Translations under genes and position numbers: made by a program
The notes under the pieces: model-generated
What the model saw: only the letters and a program-made list of their open reading frames with translations
What the model was told of the DNA's origin: nothing
Databases searched by the model: none
In this document: one piece after another, positions 58,766-64,000 of the stretch
Position numbering within the stretch: position 1 is the stretch's first letter
How the letters are laid out: each line of letters opens with the position of its first letter
Assembly (NCBI GenBank): GCA_009760855.2
Contig: WPIO01000010.1
Span: forward strand, 5,293,501 to 5,357,500
Reading direction: 5' to 3'
From: Cristatella mucedo
Taxonomy: Eukaryota; Bryozoa; Phylactolaemata; Cristatellidae
Length of the DNA: 64,000 nt

Positions 58766-59939
58766 ACGTCGAGTCGATCGCAAGAAGAATGCCACCGATG
58801 AGAAGACGCGGACCTCGTCGAGGCTGCCCCGCCACCAGCACTCGTCGCTACCCGACCTGTCCACGTCGATCTACGATCGCCGCCTGGCGGCGGCGGCGGC
58901 GGCGGAAAGTCCGCACTTTAGCGGGTCGACGATGGAGTCAGACTCTCGCCGCTGGCGGCGGCGTGGCGGTCGAGCCGTGGCGCAGCCTGCAGCAGCAGCC
59001 GCTGCCGACTCCGCGTCGAGCGGCGGCGAAGAAAGGGAGCCGTCGCGCCACGGCTGCGCCGCCGACGCGGGCCTCGGGCTCGCCGCCGCGCGGTCGCCTA
59101 GGCGAAGCGAGAGCGCCGGCGAGGTGGGCGGCGAGCTCGGGCGGCTGCGGCGGCGGTGGCGGAGCAAGTCGTGGCCGAGCGGCGCGTACAATCGGACACG
59201 CCGGACGGCGCTCGGTGGCCAGCTCGCTCGGCAGCGAGGGCTCGGGCGCGACGAATATTTTGAGGTGAACGAAAGCGGAAGCTCTCCGCATACGGGATCC
59301 GACAGGCTCGACGCGCCGGAACCTCGGCGACAGCGGCGGCAGCGGACGACAATAGAAAGCCGAAGAGCAGAGGCCGCCGTCGTCGAGAGCGTCGTCGTCG
59401 AGGTGACGACGGCGCTGACGGGCGAGCGGACGCGTCGAAGTGGAGGAGCGGAATCGACCGCAGTCACGTGTGCGGTCGATTCAGCCGAGAGCGAGGCGTC
59501 GGATCGCCACGATTCAGACGAAGCCAAAATGGCTGCGGAGGAGGCAGCGCTGGCCGAGCCGTCAGCCGGTGAGCTAGCCGTCTCCGTAATGACGGCGGCT
59601 GCCTGCTGCCGAGAGGCAGCGGCCGGAGCGGGCGATACCTCGACGAGTGGCGCGCTTCGAGCGCCGCCACAGCAGCCGATCGCCTCGGCAAGCTTCGGCG
59701 GCGGCGGCGGCGGCGCAGTCGTCGCCCTTCGGAAAGCCGCGAGGCCGAGCAGCGCATCGAGTTGCGAACGACGAGCAGACTCGGATTCGATGCGATGTCG
59801 GGCTTCGGCATCGACAGTAAACGCTCACACCAGTGGGTGCGGTGTCGAGCAGGTCGGCGCGAAAGTGTTTCGAGGCGCGGCGGCGCAGCAGGAGGGCGTT
59901 GCGTCGTCGATGGAAGATGCGAGCGTGACGCACATGTGA
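58766..59939 (+). CDS. Probable terminal coding exon of an unrecognised gene, GC-rich
   Basis: A good acceptor is followed by an open frame of about 391 codons to a TGA at 59937-59939; an in-frame AATAAA-type 3' end follows at 60418. The start RVDRKKNATDEKTRTSSRLP and next LPRHQHSSLPDLSTSIYDRR look like real protein, Ser/Arg-rich and possibly phosphorylated. Further on the product is low complexity: Ala6 tracts, a Gly6 tract, Arg-rich and Ser/Ala/Glu-rich parts, ending MEDASVTHM. I do not recognise the family. High GC gives long frames on all strands by chance, so the later part is uncertain; an alternative frame near 59190-59260 (RRSVASSLGSEGSGATNIL) also looks protein-like and could mean a frame change or an internal intron. 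No membrane segment is seen. Confidence 0.45.
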
Positions 59940-60417
59940 CCGGCTGAAGAGCAACGGCGAGAGGTGGACTGCTCCTTAGAGACACGGCTCGCCGCCCGCC
60001 GCCCCTCCTTGCTCATAGCAGTCTCAGGCCGCTCACTCGGCTTCTCACCGATTCGCTCTCAGCGACGACTAGCGAAGATCTCTCTCGAGCTGGAATTGCG
60101 GGGTGAAACTACGCGCGTTCGCTTCGAGCGACAGGCTGACGAAAGTGCTGTGGTATCTATCGGATAGCGGGGCAACGGGCGCCGAATGCGATTTCGCTAC
60201 TTGGCAGCCCCGAAACGAAGCGTGGCGGCGCCCACAGAGCGTCGCTGCCGACGGCTTGGCAGCCGTTGGCGGGTGCCGGTTGTACGCTTCCGGGTCGAGG
60301 CGATGTGTTGCAATTTTACAGCAGACCAATTCACGGCCTGCTTAGGCTCGCCAGGACTGCATTAAGCTCTCACCGAAAACCCAACTTGGCGAGAGTACAA
60401 GGCGAAACGTTTTTGCG

Positions 60418-60423
60418 AATAAA
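60418..60423 (+). promoter_or_regulatory. Poly(A) signal AATAAA
   Basis: Canonical hexamer about 480 bp after the stop at 59939, followed by a G/T-containing stretch (GCTGTGATGTTAACTGCTG). Supports a transcript ending here on the plus strand. Confidence 0.55.
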
Positions 60424-60591
60424 TGCGTTTTTCGTCACTCCGTAAATGCTGTGATGTTAACTGCTGAGCACAAGATATTGCACACAAGGAGAAGAGGGAG
60501 GAGTAGAAGGGAAGGGGCGGGGAGCACGAGAGGAACAATCATGGCGGGCGGACGTAGGAACGTTGGCAACAGGTCAATGGTAGTGCTAGTG

Positions 60592-60778
60592 CAGTGGTCC
60601 TCAATCTTCCTAATGCCGCGACTCTTTAATACTGTTCCTCATGTTGTGGCGAAACCCAACCGTAAAATTATTATGTGCAAAATGTCGAAACGCGTGTTTT
60701 CCGACAGCCTTGAAAAACCCCTGTGAAAGGGTTGTTCGATCCCCAAAGGGGTCGCGACCCACAGGTTGAGAACCGCTG
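60592..60778. mobile_element. hAT miniature transposon resembling SPIN/URR1, 187 bp
   Basis: Starts CAGTGGTCCTCAATCTTCCT and ends CACAGGTTGAGAACCGCTG. The terminal inverted repeats match as CAGyGGTyCTCAAyCT. An 8-bp flanking duplication, TGCTAGTG (60584-60591) versus TGTTAGTG (60779-60786), is the hAT size. Internal blocks GTTCCTCATGTTGTGG, AACCGTAAAATTATT, TGTTTTCCGA, CCTGTGAAAGGGTTGTTCGA and CCCAAAGGGGTCGCGACCC correspond, as I recall it, to the ends of the SPIN non-autonomous (URR1) consensus, with the middle deleted. It has no ORF and needs a transposase in trans. Confidence 0.88.
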
Positions 60779-60786
60779 TGTTAGTG

Positions 60787-62199
60787 GGTCTGTAACAAAC
60801 GTGGAGCTGAATAGGTGAAGGAAAAAATACACTTCTATGTATCCAAACGCAACTACACGGTGGGGGTGAATGCAACTTCTCTGCAGATATTAATATCTGG
60901 ATTACGCATATTGAAAGAACTTGGAGTAGTAGATACACTGTAGGAATAAGAAACGCAAGCTCGTTTTCAAAACGACGCAACAATAGACCGTCATTCCAAT
61001 GAGCTGCCAATCAGCAAGCTATTGCTTACCGAGCCTAAAAAGGAAAACCGGGCGGTGTAAACTTCGTGAATTCTGAAGGATCTGTATTAAAAACAGGCCG
61101 GCATACTATCCGCGGTGTTATAGCCGGCGTGCCGTTCCTTGCACTTGCACTGCGCAAGTCCTTCCACTGCTATTTGCGCCACGCTGCAGGACGATGCTGA
61201 AAATCGGGTCCAATATGAGCAGCCCGTGTTGATTCGCTCACTATTCATCGGCTCCGGATCAACTGCCTGCTGTTCACGACAAAGTACGCAATCGTGCACA
61301 TTCGCTCGGCGTCCTGTCGCAGCATCGTCGGCTGTGGGAAGCGTCTTGTGAATTTCAAGAGTGCCCCACTTACATATAGCACCGGCAACTTCTTGCAGTT
61401 ACTATAGCTCGCTCGCGGTCAGCCGAACTGAGGCCAGAAATTGTCGTCGCTTCATTGATATCCAAATTTCTCGCGGTCAGATGCGACCCAAGAGGCAGGA
61501 TAGAAAGCGGCCGAATGCGACACCAGCGTCCTCCAGCGGAGAGCGATGGGCTCGGCAGCGAGAGCAGCACAGCGACCTGAACAGGTTCTCGGAAAAAAGG
61601 TCAACATGGAAGACGCGAATGAGCGTTGGTTGACTTTTGCTAGCGCATTATGGACAAAGCTGTTATTATGCGAAATGACCTGTCACAATGCCCTAAGGAC
61701 CCCGGCTTAAGACTTCAATAGATCAGAGAAAGAGCAATGCTTTCTTAGATGAATTGCCAATAGCACGGCCTTAGATGTCGATGATCAATTTATTGCACTA
61801 GCGGCACGATGTTGCCTTCCAATGCTGATCTACGTGCCCGTGGTTGCTAGGTGGGGCAATCCTTTCGCATATGTTCGGCCACAGGCATGTGAAATCCACT
61901 GTTCTGGCTTCTGGCACACATCAGAAATCATATGTGTGAAGTCCCGATCAATATATTGGTGGTAAAAAGGCGAGGTTCTACTAGCTCACATGCACCTCAG
62001 ATGGTCCAACATCAGGAAACAGGTAGGACGACTCATATAAGCACCATTCAAGTGATTCAAAGATGAGCTCGGATGCGTAAGCATGCGCGGTAATATTAAT
62101 GCTTAGCTCAAATGATTGACTTGAAGATTGTTGTATTAATTTGGCTCCGGAGGTGGCAGGTCAAGCGGAGTCTCGCGGAGACACAAGCGCGGACGTGAG
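60787..62199. other. No gene recognised
   Basis: Frames of up to about 120 codons occur on either strand, but none resembles a known family or shows a clear exon structure. Confidence 0.4.
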
Positions 62200-62300
62200 C
62201 GTAATAATAATAATAATGATAATAATAATAATGCACTTGATAAAGCGCCCAGAGAACTCACTCTCTTTCTAGGCGCTTTACATTTGCTGCAAAGGGAAAA
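62200..62300 (-). mobile_element. LINE family A tail-only copy
   Basis: An (AAT)n run, then the reverse complement of the tail (GCACTTGATAAAGCGCCC, TCTCTTTCTAGGCGCTTTAC, ATTTGCTGCAAAGGGAAA). Only about 100 bp, as in the nested copy at 14770-14871. Confidence 0.85.
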
Positions 62301-63227
62301 CGAGACTCTCAGTTTATTCTCTCGCACGTACTAATATGTACGAGCTGGCTGACTCGCCGCAGATGAGGGAATGCAGCGAAATGGCGGGAAACATCCGCTA
62401 CATCGAAGGCCAGACGCAGCGCCGAGTCAACTGACCAACCACCTGGTGCAAGTGAGGGCATGCATTAGTGGCCGGACGCTGAGCTAAGTACAAAAGCAGT
62501 AGCATACTTGAGCACCTTAAGGTGCGTTTACGTGACAGACTTTCTCGCAGATTTTGGACCGATTCCCCACAGATTTGGGCTACTACGTCATCATATGTCA
62601 AAGTATTTTGGGGGAGGAGCCAAGTCTGTAGACTCATCAGCAGGAGAATCTGTCAACTTTTTAGTCCAGCCGACCAATCAAAACCCCGGAGCTCATCGCG
62701 TACTCCGTACGACCAAAATAAAATGGCTCGCATTCCTAGGATCGAGTTGAGGCGTTCAGAGCAAGTCCTTGAATATTGAATGGTTACGCATTGTAACCAA
62801 TGCTTCAGCCTTTTCTAAATAGCATACGCCGTGCGTCTGTTTATCAAGTACACCAACAAACTCGTAACGTGGAACATCACTTAGCACTCTACATCCACAC
62901 ATCCATATTGGCGAACGTCACTCGGTACCACTGCCTTTCGCGAAAAGCTTCCTGTTTATTCTTTTCACACTAATCTGCAATGATGACTGCGGCGGCTCAC
63001 TCAGTATCGGCCTGTGCTGGCTTGGCGTCTCTGGGTAAACCCTCTTTCATACCGGCCTCCCGGAAATAGAACGTGGGCTGTAGGCGGGACTAAGTCGGCC
63101 GTCGAATCTGTCGTAGCCGGAACTAAATCTGCCATGTCAGCATCCTAATGAGGCGGAAAGTCGGCGTCTGTCCGGAGGAAAGTCAGCCTTGTAAGCAATG
63201 CATTATGAGGCGAAAGAAAGCACGACG
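62301..63227. other. No gene recognised
   Basis: Spacer between two LINE insertions; nothing coding recognised. Confidence 0.4.
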
Positions 63228-64000
63228 TAATGATAATAATAATAATAATGCACTTGTTAAAGCGCCCTCGGAGAACTTGATCTCTTTCTAGGTGCTTTAC
63301 GTTTACTGCAAAGGAAATGCGATCGAATGGTTCGTGTTATCGTACTTGATAAACCACATGAATAACATTGTTAGGGGTGACATGCACAGGGTCAGCGTGC
63401 AAGTGTGGTTAGTAGCAGCATGAACAGTGTCAGCAAGCATAAGCGCATAAAGGACAAATCACTGGGACTTACTAAATGCTGTCATAAATAGGTGCGTTTT
63501 GCGTTTTTAAGTTCTTTTTAAATATGGTCAAGTCAAGAGATGTCGTAACGCAAGTCGGGCGTGAGTTCCAAGCATTGAGAGAAAACGAACTTAATGTACG
63601 ATCTCCAAAGGATTTGAGGTTTGTACCGGGTATAGGTAAGCAGCTTGTTTCCGAAAAGCGGGTGGTACGATGCTTGGCCTGGTGGGTGAGTAGATCTGAT
63701 AGGTAGGCTGGAGCCAAAGAATGAAGGGACCGAAAAGTGAGAGACAAAACCTTGAAGTCGATCCGTTGCTTGACTGAGAGCCATTGCAGATCGGCAAGAA
63801 GTGGTGTGATGTGGCAACTGCGATGCTCACAACAGAAAAGCCTAGCTGTAGAGTTTTGCACCAGCTGTAAGCGCCTGATTGCACATGCCAGCAGGCCAGC
63901 AAGAAGTGAGTTACATAAGTCCTAACGGGATGTCACAAATGTATGGACCGAAGTAGATTTTGTATCCTTATCTAAAAAAGCCCAAATCTTAGCAATGTTA
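63228..64000 (-). mobile_element. LINE family A, 3' part, continues beyond the window
   Basis: Reverse orientation from (ATT)n and the tail GCAAACGTAAAGCACCTAGA upward through the C-terminal ORF blocks ([41 protein letters not shown]) to the window edge. A small insertion near 63493 repeats TGCGTTTT. The frame is damaged. Confidence 0.9.

Noticed and set aside
58871-59985. Long minus-strand frames in the GC-rich region (218 and 173 codons)
   Set aside because: High GC makes stops rare on every strand; they mirror the plus-strand exon, which has an acceptor and a poly(A) signal.

Overview
The window is nuclear DNA of an animal, most likely an invertebrate. Evidence: spliceosomal GT-AG introns with matching phases, animal-specific gene families (a cytohesin and a voltage-gated proton channel), an intronless peroxisomal flavoenzyme, and a heavy load of dispersed repeats: two families of CR1/L2-type non-LTR retrotransposons, two tRNA-derived SINE families, Tc1 and hAT DNA transposon remnants, long GA/TC microsatellites and a diverged satellite array. 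I cannot name the species. Nothing bacterial, organellar or viral was seen.

Layout. 1-17194 (minus): nine exons of a cytohesin-type ARF guanine-nucleotide exchange factor, from the initiator ATG through the coiled coil and whole Sec7 domain into the first part of the PH domain; the rest of the PH domain lies beyond position 1. Its introns hold LINE and SINE copies and a Tc1 transposase fossil. 17195-19377: 5' flank with no gene seen. 19378-23070: about fifteen diverged ~170-bp tandem units, closed at the right end by an inverted copy of its own left end. 23970-29575: two large decayed copies of LINE family B. 31286-31709: an inverted-repeat element. 32125-33318 (plus): a complete intronless peroxisomal sarcosine/pipecolate oxidase ending in SKL. 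36100-43575: SINEs, a long GA tract and LINE copies. 44345-53727 (plus): a six-exon Hv1-type proton channel carrying S1-S4 and the C-terminal coiled coil, but with the first S4 gating arginine replaced by leucine and a multibasic site in the S1-S2 loop. 54886-58515: nested LINEs and SINEs. 58766-60440 (plus): a GC-rich probable terminal exon of an unrecognised gene, with a poly(A) signal. 60592-60778: a hAT miniature element that closely resembles the SPIN/URR1 family known for horizontal transfer between animals. 62200-64000: more LINE family A.

The three recognised genes are functionally unrelated: membrane traffic and PIP3 signalling, peroxisomal amine oxidation, and proton conduction. The points most worth following are the altered proton-channel voltage sensor, the SPIN-like element, the inverted-end satellite array and the LINE tail shared by a SINE. 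All exon joins were made by eye from reading frame, splice sites and family resemblance; no transcript data or searches were available.
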